Shown here: positions 54,449-63,326 of the stretch, in pieces
How positions within the stretch are numbered: the first letter of the stretch is position 1
Layout of the letters: each line of letters begins with the position of its first letter
Origin: Pseudomonadota bacterium
Lineage (GTDB): Bacteria; Pseudomonadota; Gammaproteobacteria; Burkholderiales; Burkholderiaceae_C
Direction of reading: 5' to 3'
NCBI GenBank assembly: GCA_021845505.1
Contig: JAJZVU010000006.1
Location: 1 to 64,000 of the forward strand
DNA: 64,000 nt
Program-made: the position numbers and the translations under genes
Notes under the pieces: generated by a model
What the model saw: only the letters and a program-made list of their open reading frames with translations
What the model was told of the DNA's origin: nothing
Databases searched by the model: none

Positions 54449-56188
54449 TCAGCCGGCGTGGGCCGGGCTCGCGTCGCGGGCGATCCACTGCAGCAGCTCG
54501 CGCAGCGCCCCGTTGCCCCGCAGTTGCGACAGGTCGAGCGCGACGCTGCTGGCGTACAGCGGGCCCAGGTCGAGTCCGACCCCGACCCCCATCACCTGCG
54601 CCTGGCCGCTGTCGCGCAGGCCCGCCGCGACGTCGACCAGGTGCTGCTCCATGTAGCCCGGCCCGTTGGCCAGCTCGCTGGCGGTGTCCATCGGGCAACC
54701 GTCGGAAAGCACCAGCAGCAGGCGCCGGCGATGGCCCAGTCCCTGCATGCGCGAGGCCGCCCATTGCACGGCCTCGCCGTCGACCCCCTCGCGGTACAGG
54801 TCGGGCTTGAGCAGCGCGGCGATGCCTGCGCGGCCGCGGCGCCACGACAGCTCGCGCGGCTTGAACACCATGTGCAGCACCTCGTTGAGCCGCCCGGGCT
54901 GCGCCGGCTGGCCCGCGCGCAGCCAGTCGCGGCGCGCGCGCCCGCCGTTCCACGCGCCGGTGGTGAAGCCGAGGATCTCGTGGTCCACCCCGGCCAGGTC
55001 GAGGGCGCGGGAGAACAGGTCGACCAGCAGCGCCACCGACTCGGCGTGCTGGCGCATCGAGCCCGAGCAGTCGACCAGGAAGCTCAGCATGCAGTCGGCC
55101 AGCGGCGCCAGCGGCTGCTCGAGGAACAGCCTGCGCTCGGCCGGAGAGACGATCAGCTGGGCCAGCCGCCGGCCGTCGATGCGCCCCTGCTCGCGCCCGC
55201 CTTCCCAGCCGTCGGCCTGCGGGCGCGCGAGCAGCGCGCGCAGCTGCGCCCCCAGGCGCCCCACGTGCACCGCGCTGGCGGCGGCCAGGGAGTCCAGGCG
55301 CTGGCGCATTTCGCGCAACTCCTCGGCGCGCACGAGTTGCGCCGCCGTCGCCTCGCGGTCCCACTCGCGGCTGTAGACCCGATACGCGGCCACCTCGCGG
55401 TCGACCTCCGAGCGCGCGGAGACGACCAGCGGCAGCGCGCCGGAGTCGGCCGACTCCACCTCCAGCACCACCTCGAAACCGTTGCGGCTGCGCTCGGTCT
55501 CCTGCGCGTCCGCCTGCTCGTCGGCCTCTCCCGCGCGCTGGCGCAAGTCGCGCACCCGCCGGGCGATGCGCGCGGCCAGCGCCAGCGCGACGCTCGCGTA
55601 GGCGGCCTGGTCGTGGCGGCGGCGGCCGAGTTCGCGCATCGCCCCGCCGAACACCGGGCTGAGCCGTCCGCGCGTGGTCTCGATGAGGTCGGCGACGAGT
55701 TCGGGGATCTCCTCGCCGGTGACCGCGCTGCGCGCGACCTGCGCCAGGGTGAACACCGTGATGCCCATCACTCCCTCGGTGAAACCCGACGCGATGAACT
55801 CGTCGGACCAGGCACGAAAGCGGTGCTCCAGGTTGCGCCGCACGCCGCGCTGCACCGCGGGCGCCAGCGATTCGACGCGGAACTGCTCGAGCATGTCGAA
55901 CAGCATGCGCTCGACCGCGCCGGCCGGCTGCAGCCGCTGGTGCAGCGCCGCATCCGACAGCGCCACGCGCAGCGCAAGGCCGTCGGCGGCGCCGCGAAAG
56001 GATGCCAGGTCGGCCTCGCCGAACACCGGATGCAGGTGGGCGGCGAAGCGCGGCAGTCGCCTGCTGCCCTGCCACAGCCGCCCGCCCCGCCATTGCAGCC
56101 GGGGCTCGCCGGAGACGGCGCGGATGGCCGCCGCGCACAGCTCCTCGACCTTGCGCTGGCGACGCGCCAGTGCGCGCTCCTCGGACAT
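54449..56188 (-). CDS. cobT: CobT-like VWA-domain subunit of cobaltochelatase type
   Basis: A 579-residue protein with the CobT layout: helical N-terminal half (HPVFGEADLASFRG, EQFRVESLAPAVQRGVRRNLEHRF), a shortened acidic linker (GEADEQADAQETE), the YRVYSREWDREATAA segment, and a C-terminal von Willebrand A domain with the metal site DCSGSMRQH and TDGCPMDT-like LSDGCPMD. With CobS it forms the AAA+ part of aerobic cobaltochelatase, but cobN is not in the window. It is shorter than typical CobT (about 630), mainly in the acidic linker. It starts eight bases after cobS ends. A role for another metal enzyme is possible. Confidence 0.85.
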   Translation of the reverse strand: MSEERALARRQRKVEELCAAAIRAVSGEPRLQWRGGRLWQGSRRLPRFAAHLHPVFGEADLASFRGAADGLALRVALSDAALHQRLQPAGAVERMLFDMLEQFRVESLAPAVQRGVRRNLEHRFRAWSDEFIASGFTEGVMGITVFTLAQVARSAVTGEEIPELVADLIETTRGRLSPVFGGAMRELGRRRHDQAAYASVALALAARIARRVRDLRQRAGEADEQADAQETERSRNGFEVVLEVESADSGALPLVVSARSEVDREVAAYRVYSREWDREATAAQLVRAEELREMRQRLDSLAAASAVHVGRLGAQLRALLARPQADGWEGGREQGRIDGRRLAQLIVSPAERRLFLEQPLAPLADCMLSFLVDCSGSMRQHAESVALLVDLFSRALDLAGVDHEILGFTTGAWNGGRARRDWLRAGQPAQPGRLNEVLHMVFKPRELSWRRGRAGIAALLKPDLYREGVDGEAVQWAASRMQGLGHRRRLLLVLSDGCPMDTASELANGPGYMEQHLVDVAAGLRDSGQAQVMGVGVGLDLGPLYASSVALDLSQLRGNGALRELLQWIARDASPAHAG

Positions 56189-56196
56189 GGCGGCGC

Positions 56197-57174
56197 TCAG
56201 GCGGGGCCGGCCGCCGCGGCGGCGGGGCCGAGTTCCTCGCCGAAGCAGCGCTGGTAGTACTCGGCCACCAGCGGCTGCTCGGCCTCGTCGCACTTGTTGA
56301 GGAACGACAGCCTGAAGGCCAGCGCGGGGTCGCGGAAGATCTCGCAGTTCTCGGCCCAGGTGATCACGGTGCGCGGCGACATCAGGGTCGACAGATCGCC
56401 GGCGGCGAAGCCTCGGCGGGTGAGCTCGGCCACCGCGACCATCTGCGCCACCAGGTCGCGCCCGCGCGGGTTGTCCTTGCCGGGCACGCGCGCCAGCACG
56501 ATGGCCCGCTCCTCGTCGGCCGGCAGGTAGTTCAGCGCGGCGACGATGTCCCAGCGGTCCATTTGGGCGTGGTTGAGCTTCTGCACCCCCTGGTACAGGC
56601 CGTTGAGGTTGCCCAGGCCGACGGTGTTGGCGGTGGCGAACAGCCGGAAATGCGGGTGCGGGCTGAGCACCCGGTTCTGGTCGGTCAGGGTGAACTTGCC
56701 GTCGCGCTCGAGGATGCGCTGGATGACGAACATCACGTCCGGGCGGCCGGCGTCGTACTCGTCGAACACCAGCGCGACCGGGCGCTGCAGCGCCCACGGC
56801 ACGATGCCCTCCTGGAACTCGGTCACCTGCACGCCGTCGCGCACCACCACCGCGTCCTTGCCGACCAGGTCGAGCCGGCTGATGTGGGCGTCCAGGTTGA
56901 CTCGCACGCAGGGCCAGTTCAGGCGCGCCGCCACCTGCTCGATGTGGGTCGACTTGCCGGTTCCGTGCAGCCCCTGCACCAGCACCCGCCGGTTGCGGCG
57001 GAACCCGGCCAGCAGGGCCAGCGTGACGTCGGGATGGAAGCGATAGGCCTCGTCGATCTCCGGCACGTGGTCGTCGCGCTCGGCGAACGCCGGCACCTGC
57101 AGGTCGGAGTCGATGCCGAAGGTCTCGCGCACCCCGAGCATGCGCTCGGGCCGCAGATTGGAAAGGTCGGTCAT
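56197..57174 (-). CDS. cobS: CobS-like AAA+ ATPase of cobaltochelatase type
   Basis: A 325-residue MoxR-group AAA+ ATPase. It opens with [22 protein letters not shown] and has Walker [23 protein letters not shown], the CobS-diagnostic [18 protein letters not shown], Walker [23 protein letters not shown], sensor 1 [17 protein letters not shown] and an arginine-finger region [10 protein letters not shown]. These match CobS far better than NorQ or CbbQ. Length is normal. It is followed at once by cobT and preceded by an IclR gene on the same strand. Confidence 0.9.
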   Translation of the reverse strand: MTDLSNLRPERMLGVRETFGIDSDLQVPAFAERDDHVPEIDEAYRFHPDVTLALLAGFRRNRRVLVQGLHGTGKSTHIEQVAARLNWPCVRVNLDAHISRLDLVGKDAVVVRDGVQVTEFQEGIVPWALQRPVALVFDEYDAGRPDVMFVIQRILERDGKFTLTDQNRVLSPHPHFRLFATANTVGLGNLNGLYQGVQKLNHAQMDRWDIVAALNYLPADEERAIVLARVPGKDNPRGRDLVAQMVAVAELTRRGFAAGDLSTLMSPRTVITWAENCEIFRDPALAFRLSFLNKCDEAEQPLVAEYYQRCFGEELGPAAAAAGPA

Positions 57175-57236
57175 GGCGGGCACGGATGGTGGCGGACGGA
57201 AGGGGGGAACGAATGGCGGGCCGGTCGCGCTGCCGC

Positions 57237-58067
57237 TCAGGCGCGCTGCGCCCGCGGCATGGCATCGGCCTCGATGCGCGCCAGCGCCTCGGCGGCACGG
57301 CGCAGTGCCGGCAGCACCTGCGGCGCGCGCTCGGCGCTCAGGCGCATCACCGGCGCCTGCACCGCCACGCACAGGTTCGACGCCTGCGCGGCCGGCAGCG
57401 GGACCAGCACCGCCACGCACAGCAGGCCCGGCAGGAACTCTTCGCGGTCCAGCGCGTAGCCCTGCTCGCGCACCTGCTCGAGTTCGCGCTCCAGCGCCGC
57501 GGCGTCGGTGATGGTGCTGGGGGTGTAGGCGTCCAGCGGCACGTGGGCGAGCAGCCGGCGCCGCTGCGCCGGCTTCATCTGCGCCAGCAGCAGCTTGCCG
57601 CTGGCCGAGCAGTGCACCGGGACACGCGAGCCCGGATGCAGGTAAAAGCGCAGCGGCGCGGCCGTCTCGACGCGGTCCAGGTAGACGACCTCGCTGCCCG
57701 CCAGCGCGGTGATGTTGCAGCTCTCGCCCAGTTGCTGGACCACCGAGCGCAGGACCATGCGACGCGCTCCGTTGAAACTGTCGTTGAGCATCAGCCGCTC
57801 GGCCAGGCGGCGCAGCCGGGCGCCGGCGGCGAAGTGGCGCGAGTCCCCCTGGCGCTGCAGCAGCCCGGCCTGCTCGAGCTGGGCCAGCAGCCTGTGCACC
57901 GTCGGCTTGGGCAGGTCCAGCTCGACCGCCAGCGACTGCAGCGTGAAGGGCTGGTCGCGCCCGGCCACCGCCTCGAGCAGCCCGAACAGCCGCGCCAGCG
58001 GCGTGTCCGCGCTGGTCGGCAAGGCCGCGGCGGGCGGCTCGGGCAGGGAAAGTTCGGACAGGTGCAT
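57237..58067 (-). CDS. IclR-family transcriptional regulator next to xsc
   Basis: A 276-residue regulator. The helix-turn-helix region reads [45 protein letters not shown], and the effector domain has [36 protein letters not shown] and [21 protein letters not shown]. It is divergent from xsc, with a 186-base gap that holds an inverted repeat and a good promoter. Control of xsc-pta, and perhaps of cobST downstream of it, is the natural prediction. It starts at 58067; cobS begins 62 bases after its stop. Confidence 0.9.
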   Translation of the reverse strand: MHLSELSLPEPPAAALPTSADTPLARLFGLLEAVAGRDQPFTLQSLAVELDLPKPTVHRLLAQLEQAGLLQRQGDSRHFAAGARLRRLAERLMLNDSFNGARRMVLRSVVQQLGESCNITALAGSEVVYLDRVETAAPLRFYLHPGSRVPVHCSASGKLLLAQMKPAQRRRLLAHVPLDAYTPSTITDAAALERELEQVREQGYALDREEFLPGLLCVAVLVPLPAAQASNLCVAVQAPVMRLSAERAPQVLPALRRAAEALARIEADAMPRAQRA

Positions 58068-58096
58068 GACCGGCTGGCCTCGCGATGCAAACGCTA

Positions 58097-58139
58097 CGAT
58101 TCCGATTTCTGAAACATCATATACCGTTTTCCGGAATCG
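58097..58139. promoter_or_regulatory. Inverted repeat upstream of xsc, candidate IclR operator
   Basis: cgattccg (58097-58104) and cggaatcg (58132-58139) are a perfect 8-bp inverted repeat around an AT-rich 27-base centre (with tttctgaaac and ccgttttcc). The right arm ends four bases before the -35 box of xsc, a position suited to an activator or repressor. Binding by the adjacent IclR protein is inferred. Confidence 0.5.
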
Positions 58140-58143
58140 GCTG

Positions 58144-58172
58144 TTGACGCTGGGCGACACCGACCCTATAGT
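58144..58172 (+). promoter_or_regulatory. Sigma-70-type promoter of xsc
   Basis: TTGACG (58144-58149), a 17-base spacer and TATAGT (58167-58172), each one mismatch from consensus. Transcription would begin near 58179, giving a 75-base leader before the xsc ATG at 58254. It is the best-matching promoter I found in the window. Confidence 0.75.
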
Positions 58173-58253
58173 TCGCCGACAGAGAATGGAATGGATCGTC
58201 TCGTTTGCGTCGATCCTCATCCTGGTCCCCAGTCCCACCGGAGCTATCCCGCA

Positions 58254-60074
58254 ATGAGCCAGACCTCTCCCGCCGGCAACCGCAAGGTCGTCGCCGGCGT
58301 GCAAAAGATGACCCCTTCCGAGGCCTTTGTCGAAACCATGGTCGCCAATGGCGTGACCGACATGTTCGGCATCATGGGCTCGGCGTTCATGGATGCGATG
58401 GACATCTTCGCGCCGGCGGGAATCCGCCTGATCCCGGTGGTGCACGAGCAGGGCGCCGCCCACATGGCCGACGGCTACGCCCGCGTCAGCGGGCGCCACG
58501 GCGTGGTCATCGGCCAGAACGGCCCGGGGATCAGCAACTGCGTGACGGCCATCGCCGCCGCGTACTGGGCGCACAGCCCGGTGGTCATCGTCACCCCCGA
58601 GACCGGCAGCATGGGCATCGGCCTGGGCGGCTTCCAGGAGGCCAACCAGCTGCCGATGTTCCAGGAATTCACCAAGTACCAGGGCCACGTGGTCAACCCC
58701 AAGCGCATGGCCGAGTTCACCGCCCGCTGCTTCGACCGCGCGATGAGCGAAATGGGCCCGACCCAGCTGAACATCCCGCGGGACTTTTTCTACGGCGAGA
58801 TCCAGTGCGAGATTCCCCGGCCCATGCGCGTGGACCGCGGCGCCGGCGGCGAGCAGAGCCTGAACGCGGCCGCCGACCTGCTGGCGCAGGCCCGCTTCCC
58901 GGTGATCCTGGCCGGCGGCGGGGTGGTGATGGGCGACGCGGTGCAGGAGTGCAAGGCGCTGGCCGAGCGCCTGGGCGCCCCGGTGGTCACCGGCTACCTG
59001 CGCAACGACGCCTTCCCGGCCAGCCACCCGCTGTGGGCCGGCCCGCTGGGGTACCAGGGCTCGAAGGCGGCGATGAAGCTCATCGCCCAGGCCGACGTGG
59101 TGGTCGCGCTGGGTTCGCGCATGGGGCCGTTCGGCACCCTGCCCCAGCACGGGCTGGACTACTGGCCGAAGGAGGCCAAGATCATCCAGGTCGAGGCCGA
59201 CCACACCAACCTGGGTCTGGTCAAGAAGATCCACGTGGGCATCTGCGGCGACGCCAAGGCCGCCGCCCAGGCGCTGGCGCAGCGCCTGCAGGGCCGCACG
59301 CTGGCCTGCGACGCCACCAAGGAGCAGCGCGCGCAGACCATCCGCTCCGAGAAGGACGCCTGGGAAAGGGAACTCGACGCCTGGACGCACGAGCGCGACC
59401 CCTACAGCCTGGACATGATCGAGGAAGCCAAGCACGAGAAGACCTTCGGCGGCGGCCAGTACCTGCACCCGCGGCAGGTCCTGCGCGAGCTGGAGAAGGC
59501 CATGCCGGCGCGGGTCATGGTGTCCACCGACATCGGCAACATCAACTCGGTGGCCAACAGCTACCTGCGCTTCGAGGAGCCGCGCAGCTTCTTCGCCCCG
59601 ATGAGCTTCGGCAACTGCGGCTACGCGCTGCCGACCATCATCGGCGCCAAGCTGGCGGCGCAGGACCGCCCGGCGATCGCCTACGCCGGCGACGGCGCGT
59701 GGGCCATGAGCATGGTGGAGATCATGACCGCTGTGCGCCACGACATCCCGGTCACCGCGGTGGTGTTCCACAACCGCCAGTGGGGCGCCGAGAAGAAGAA
59801 CCAGGTCGACTTCTACAACCGGCGCTTCGTCGCCGGCGAACTCGAGAGCCCGAGCTTCGCCGGGATCGCCCAGTCGATGGGCGCCGAGGGCATCGTGGTC
59901 GACCGGCTGGAGGACGTGGGCAGCGCCCTCAAGCGCGCACTGGACATGCAGATGAACCAGCGCAAGACGTGCGTGGTGGAGATCATGTGCACCCGCGAAC
60001 TCGGCGACCCGTTCCGCCGCGACGCGCTGAGCAAGCCGGTGCGCTTCCTCGACAAGTACCGCGACTACGTCTGA
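58254..60074 (+). CDS. xsc: Sulfoacetaldehyde acetyltransferase Xsc
   Basis: A 606-residue thiamine-diphosphate enzyme that converts sulfoacetaldehyde and phosphate to acetyl phosphate and sulfite, the central step of taurine, isethionate and sulfoacetate breakdown. The N-terminus MTPSEAFVETMVANGVTDMF, then HEQGAAHMADGYARVSGRHG with the TPP-activating glutamate, NGPGISNCVTAI, and the TPP-binding GDGAWAMSMVEIMTAVRHDIP ending in HNRQWG are specific to Xsc among related acetolactate synthase-like enzymes. The ATG at 58254 is preferred over one 21 codons upstream. It is followed by pta after 89 bases. Confidence 0.93.
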   Translation: MSQTSPAGNRKVVAGVQKMTPSEAFVETMVANGVTDMFGIMGSAFMDAMDIFAPAGIRLIPVVHEQGAAHMADGYARVSGRHGVVIGQNGPGISNCVTAIAAAYWAHSPVVIVTPETGSMGIGLGGFQEANQLPMFQEFTKYQGHVVNPKRMAEFTARCFDRAMSEMGPTQLNIPRDFFYGEIQCEIPRPMRVDRGAGGEQSLNAAADLLAQARFPVILAGGGVVMGDAVQECKALAERLGAPVVTGYLRNDAFPASHPLWAGPLGYQGSKAAMKLIAQADVVVALGSRMGPFGTLPQHGLDYWPKEAKIIQVEADHTNLGLVKKIHVGICGDAKAAAQALAQRLQGRTLACDATKEQRAQTIRSEKDAWERELDAWTHERDPYSLDMIEEAKHEKTFGGGQYLHPRQVLRELEKAMPARVMVSTDIGNINSVANSYLRFEEPRSFFAPMSFGNCGYALPTIIGAKLAAQDRPAIAYAGDGAWAMSMVEIMTAVRHDIPVTAVVFHNRQWGAEKKNQVDFYNRRFVAGELESPSFAGIAQSMGAEGIVVDRLEDVGSALKRALDMQMNQRKTCVVEIMCTRELGDPFRRDALSKPVRFLDKYRDYV

Positions 60075-60088
60075 GGCCGCGCGGGGTC

Positions 60089-60140
60089 GGCTACGCTTGC
60101 GGCAACGGCCGGCGCGCCCGTGCCGGCGCCGCGCGTAGCC
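60089..60140 (+). promoter_or_regulatory. Nested hairpins between xsc and pta
   Basis: An outer stem of 8 bp (ggctacgc 60089-60096, gcgtagcc 60133-60140) encloses an inner gccggc repeat (60108-60113, 60122-60127). It fills most of the 89-base gap. It could partly terminate or protect the transcript so that xsc is made in excess of pta. No T-run. Confidence 0.4.
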
Positions 60141-60163
60141 ACCCCAGCCACGAGGAACCACCG

Positions 60164-61147
60164 ATGAGCGCTGCCGCTTCGACACCCCAGGACGCCGCCG
60201 CCGCGCTGCGCCAGCATCCCCGGCTGCAGTCGCTGGTCGAGCACGCTCGCACGCTGGCGGCGCGCCACCCGGCGCCGCTCGCGCTGGTTCACCCCTGCGA
60301 CGCACTGGCGCTGCAGGCGGCGGAGGTCATCCGCCGCGAAGGGGTGGCGCATCCGCTGCTGGTGGGCGACCCGCAGCTGATCGAGCGGGCGGCCGAGCAG
60401 GCCGGAGTGGACCGCCGCGGGTTCGAGATCGTCGCCACCGCGGCCGAAGGCCCGGCGGCGGCGGCGCGCGCAGTCGAGCTGGCCCGCCAGGGCGCGGTGC
60501 GCGCGCTGATGAAGGGTTCGCTGCACACCGACGAGCTGATGTCGGCGGTGGTCGACCGCACGACCGGGCTGCGCGCCGGACGCCGCATCAGCCATGGCTT
60601 CGTGTTCGACCTGCCGCGCTACCACAAGCTGCTGGCTCTGGCCGACTGCGTGGTCAACATCTCCCCCGACCTGAAGACCAAGACCGACATCCTCGCCAAC
60701 GCGCTGGACATGCTGCGCCGCCTCGGCGTGGCGCACCCCAAGGCGGCGGCGATCGCCGCGGTGGAAACCGTCAACCCGGCGATTCCCGCCACGCTGGACG
60801 CGGCCGAACTCGCGCGCATGGCCGGCGAGGGCCGCTTCGGCGACGCGCTGGTCGAGGGGCCGCTGGGATTCGACAACGCGTTCTCGGCGCAGGCGGCCCG
60901 CACCAAGCACATCGACTCGCGCGGCGCAGGCGACTTCGACCTGCTGCTGGTGCCCGACCTGAACGCCGGCAACATGCTCTACAAGAGCTTTGTCTACGTC
61001 GGCGGCGGCGAGTGCGCCGGCCTGGTGCTCGGCGCGCGCGTGCCGATCGTGCTGACCTCGCGCGCCGACTCGCTGGCCGCGCGCCTGGCTTCCGTGGCGC
61101 TGGCGGTGATCCACAGCGCCGAAGCGGGCACCGCCGGCGCCGGCTGA
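60164..61147 (+). CDS. pta: Phosphate acetyltransferase
   Basis: A 327-residue enzyme that turns acetyl phosphate from Xsc into acetyl-CoA. Seen: the LALVHPCDALALQAA start, VRALMKGSLHTDELMSAVV (the KG.L.T motif), FVFDLPRYHKLLALADCVVNISPDL, and QAARTKHIDSRGAGDFDLLLVPDLNAGNMLYKSFVY, the conserved PTA/PTB C-terminal signature. It is the short catalytic form, without the N-terminal regulatory domains of E. coli Pta. GAGGA precedes the ATG at 60164. Next to xsc, it completes sulfonate carbon entry into central metabolism. Confidence 0.92.
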   Translation: MSAAASTPQDAAAALRQHPRLQSLVEHARTLAARHPAPLALVHPCDALALQAAEVIRREGVAHPLLVGDPQLIERAAEQAGVDRRGFEIVATAAEGPAAAARAVELARQGAVRALMKGSLHTDELMSAVVDRTTGLRAGRRISHGFVFDLPRYHKLLALADCVVNISPDLKTKTDILANALDMLRRLGVAHPKAAAIAAVETVNPAIPATLDAAELARMAGEGRFGDALVEGPLGFDNAFSAQAARTKHIDSRGAGDFDLLLVPDLNAGNMLYKSFVYVGGGECAGLVLGARVPIVLTSRADSLAARLASVALAVIHSAEAGTAGAG

Positions 61148-61182
61148 AGCGCCCGGCGGCAGCGCTGCCGCGCCGCCTGCTC

Positions 61183-62739
61183 TCAGGGCGCCGGCGGCCC
61201 CGATGCCGCGGCGCTCAGCGCGGCGCCCCGCCCGCGCCTGCGCAGGCGGTGCAGCAGGCGCTGCAGCAGCGGGTAGAGCACCGCGAACCCCGCCATCGCG
61301 AGCAGCGTTCCGCTCAGCGGCTCGGTGAACGGAGCCGTCCACTCGCCACGGTGCACCACCATGCTGCGCATGAAATTGGCCTCGCCGATCGGCCCGAGGA
61401 TGGCCCCGAGCACCATCGGGGAGATCGGGAAGCGGTATTTCTCGAACAGGTAGCCGAGGATGCCGAAGATCACGATCATCCACACATCGGACAGCGAGTT
61501 GCGGTCGGCATAGGCTCCGACCAGGCAGAACAGCACGACGATGGTGTTGAGCAGGTACTGCGGGATCAGCAGCACGCGCACCACCAGGCGGATCCAGAAG
61601 AACCCGACGAGGCACATGCCGATCACCGCGACGAACATCGACGCGAGGATGGTGTAGACGGTGACCTTGGAGGCCGGATCGGTCAGCAGCATCGGGCCGG
61701 GCTGCACTCCGTGCAGCAGGAAGGCGGCCAGGATCACCGCGGTCGCCGCGCTGCCGGGTATGCCCAGCGTCAGCATGGGGATCAGGTGACCGGCGACCGA
61801 CGCGGTCGAGCCGATCTGCGGCGCGACGATGCCGCTGGGGTGCCCCGATCCCAGCTTGTCGCGCTCGCGACCGTACTGCTTCTCGACCCCGTAGCAGATG
61901 AACGACGTGATCGTGGCGCCGGCCCCCGGCACCACTCCGAGCAGCGTGCCCAGCGCGCTGCTGCGCAGGATGGTGCCCCGCACGCCCCACAGCTCGCGCC
62001 ACCGCGGGAAGCTGGTCTGCACCTTGACCGCGCGGCCGGCCATCGAGCCCTTGAGCGCCAGGCCCTGGCCGACGCGCTTGAAGACCTCGCCCAGGCCGTA
62101 CATGCCGACGAGCACCGCGACCAGTTGCACCCCGTCGCCGAGGATCGGCACGCCGAAGGTGTAGCGGCTGACGCCGTAGATGCTGTCCACGCCGATGCAC
62201 GCCACCAGCAGCCCCAGGCTGAGGCTGATGAAGGCCTTGACCAGCGACTTGCCGGCCAGCGACACGACGGTGGTCATTCCGAACACGATCGCCGCGAAGT
62301 AGTCCTCCGAGCTGAACTTCATCGCCACGTCGGTCAGCGGCTGGGTCACCGCGACCATCACGGTCGACGACACCAGGCCGCCGATCAGCGCCGCCACCAG
62401 CGCCCAGCCCAGCGGCTTGGCGGCGCCTTCGCGCTGGCCCATGGTGTAGCCGTCCCACAGCAGCGGCACGTCGTTGGGCTCGCCGGGTATGCGGTAGAGG
62501 ATGGTGGTGAAGCAGCCCCCGTAGGTGCCGGAGAAGTAGATCGCCGTGAGCAGGATCACCGCCGGCTCGATGGGCATCTTGTAGGTGAAGGGCAGCGCCA
62601 GGATCACCGCCATGACCAGCCCCAGCCCGGGCATGATGGACACCAGCATGCCCACCAGGATGCCCAGGATCAGCATCATCAGGTCGTGCGGCTGGAACAC
62701 GTGCATCCAGCCGATCGCCAGGTCGTGCAGTACGCTCAT
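61183..62739 (-). CDS. tctA: Tripartite tricarboxylate transporter large permease, TctA family
   Basis: A 518-residue inner-membrane protein with about 11-12 hydrophobic segments. Family marks: LMMLILGILVGMLVSIMPGLG (GxxxGxxPGLG), AIYFSGTYGGCFTTILYRIPGEP, GTLLGVVPGAGATITSF and TLGIPGSAATAVILAAFLLHG, the two PG-containing repeats of TctA. It is convergent with pta, with a 35-base gap containing a GC palindrome. Beside xsc it may import a sulfonate such as sulfolactate or sulfoacetate (compare SlcHFG), not citrate; substrate is inferred. Confidence 0.93.
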   Translation of the reverse strand: MSVLHDLAIGWMHVFQPHDLMMLILGILVGMLVSIMPGLGLVMAVILALPFTYKMPIEPAVILLTAIYFSGTYGGCFTTILYRIPGEPNDVPLLWDGYTMGQREGAAKPLGWALVAALIGGLVSSTVMVAVTQPLTDVAMKFSSEDYFAAIVFGMTTVVSLAGKSLVKAFISLSLGLLVACIGVDSIYGVSRYTFGVPILGDGVQLVAVLVGMYGLGEVFKRVGQGLALKGSMAGRAVKVQTSFPRWRELWGVRGTILRSSALGTLLGVVPGAGATITSFICYGVEKQYGRERDKLGSGHPSGIVAPQIGSTASVAGHLIPMLTLGIPGSAATAVILAAFLLHGVQPGPMLLTDPASKVTVYTILASMFVAVIGMCLVGFFWIRLVVRVLLIPQYLLNTIVVLFCLVGAYADRNSLSDVWMIVIFGILGYLFEKYRFPISPMVLGAILGPIGEANFMRSMVVHRGEWTAPFTEPLSGTLLAMAGFAVLYPLLQRLLHRLRRRGRGAALSAAASGPPAP

Positions 62740-62740
62740 C

Positions 62741-63271
62741 TCAGTGGATCCCGAGCAACTTGAACACCAGCAGCGAGAGCTGCTTGAACACGCCGACCCC
62801 GAGCGGCAGCGCGACGTACACCAGCCTCATGAAAATCAGCGTGAACACACCCGCCAGCGCGAGGCCGATCGCCGGCACCCAGGCCCAGCGCCGCATGCCG
62901 CCGATGACCAGCAGCGCGGACGCGTACAGCGTGGTGGCCGCGAAGAACCCCAGGTAGGGCAGCATCCCCACGAACAGGCCGGTGGTGGCGATGCTCACCC
63001 AGACCAGGTAGGGATGGATCTCCGGCGGCGACGCCAGCGCTTCGTCGACTTCCTCCTGCTGCGGCTCCTCGGCGGCGCCGAACAGCGCTCCCAGCACGCC
63101 GATCAGCGAGGTCGCGCCCAGCAGCACGCAGGCCATCTTCGGCCACAGGTCCGGCCCGGGCATGCCCGGACGGCTGACGACATCGAAATGGCCGGCCTGC
63201 AGATACAGGAACACGGCCAGTGCCAGGGTGATCAGGTAGGGGATCACCCGCTTGAGGGTGCTGCCGGACAT
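62741..63271 (-). CDS. tctB: Tripartite tricarboxylate transporter small permease, TctB family
   Basis: A 176-residue protein with four hydrophobic helices (about 8-25, 45-65, 88-125, 128-160), as in TctB. The motif GMPGPDLWPKMACVLLG near residue 37 is the conserved P.....FP region of the family. Its stop is one base from the tctA start. It is required with TctA for periplasmic-binding-protein-driven uptake. Confidence 0.87.
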   Translation of the reverse strand: MSGSTLKRVIPYLITLALAVFLYLQAGHFDVVSRPGMPGPDLWPKMACVLLGATSLIGVLGALFGAAEEPQQEEVDEALASPPEIHPYLVWVSIATTGLFVGMLPYLGFFAATTLYASALLVIGGMRRWAWVPAIGLALAGVFTLIFMRLVYVALPLGVGVFKQLSLLVFKLLGIH

Positions 63272-63326
63272 CGCGGCCTCCGCTTGGCCTACAGGAAGCC
63301 CGCCGCGGCGCGGCGGGCGGCACGCT

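Noticed and set aside
54449-57174. NorQ-NorD or CbbQ-CbbO as identity for the AAA+/VWA pair
   Set aside because: The ATPase has the [12 protein letters not shown] and [12 protein letters not shown] motifs of CobS, and the VWA protein matches CobT around YRVYSREWD and DCSGSM; no norBC or RuBisCO genes are near.
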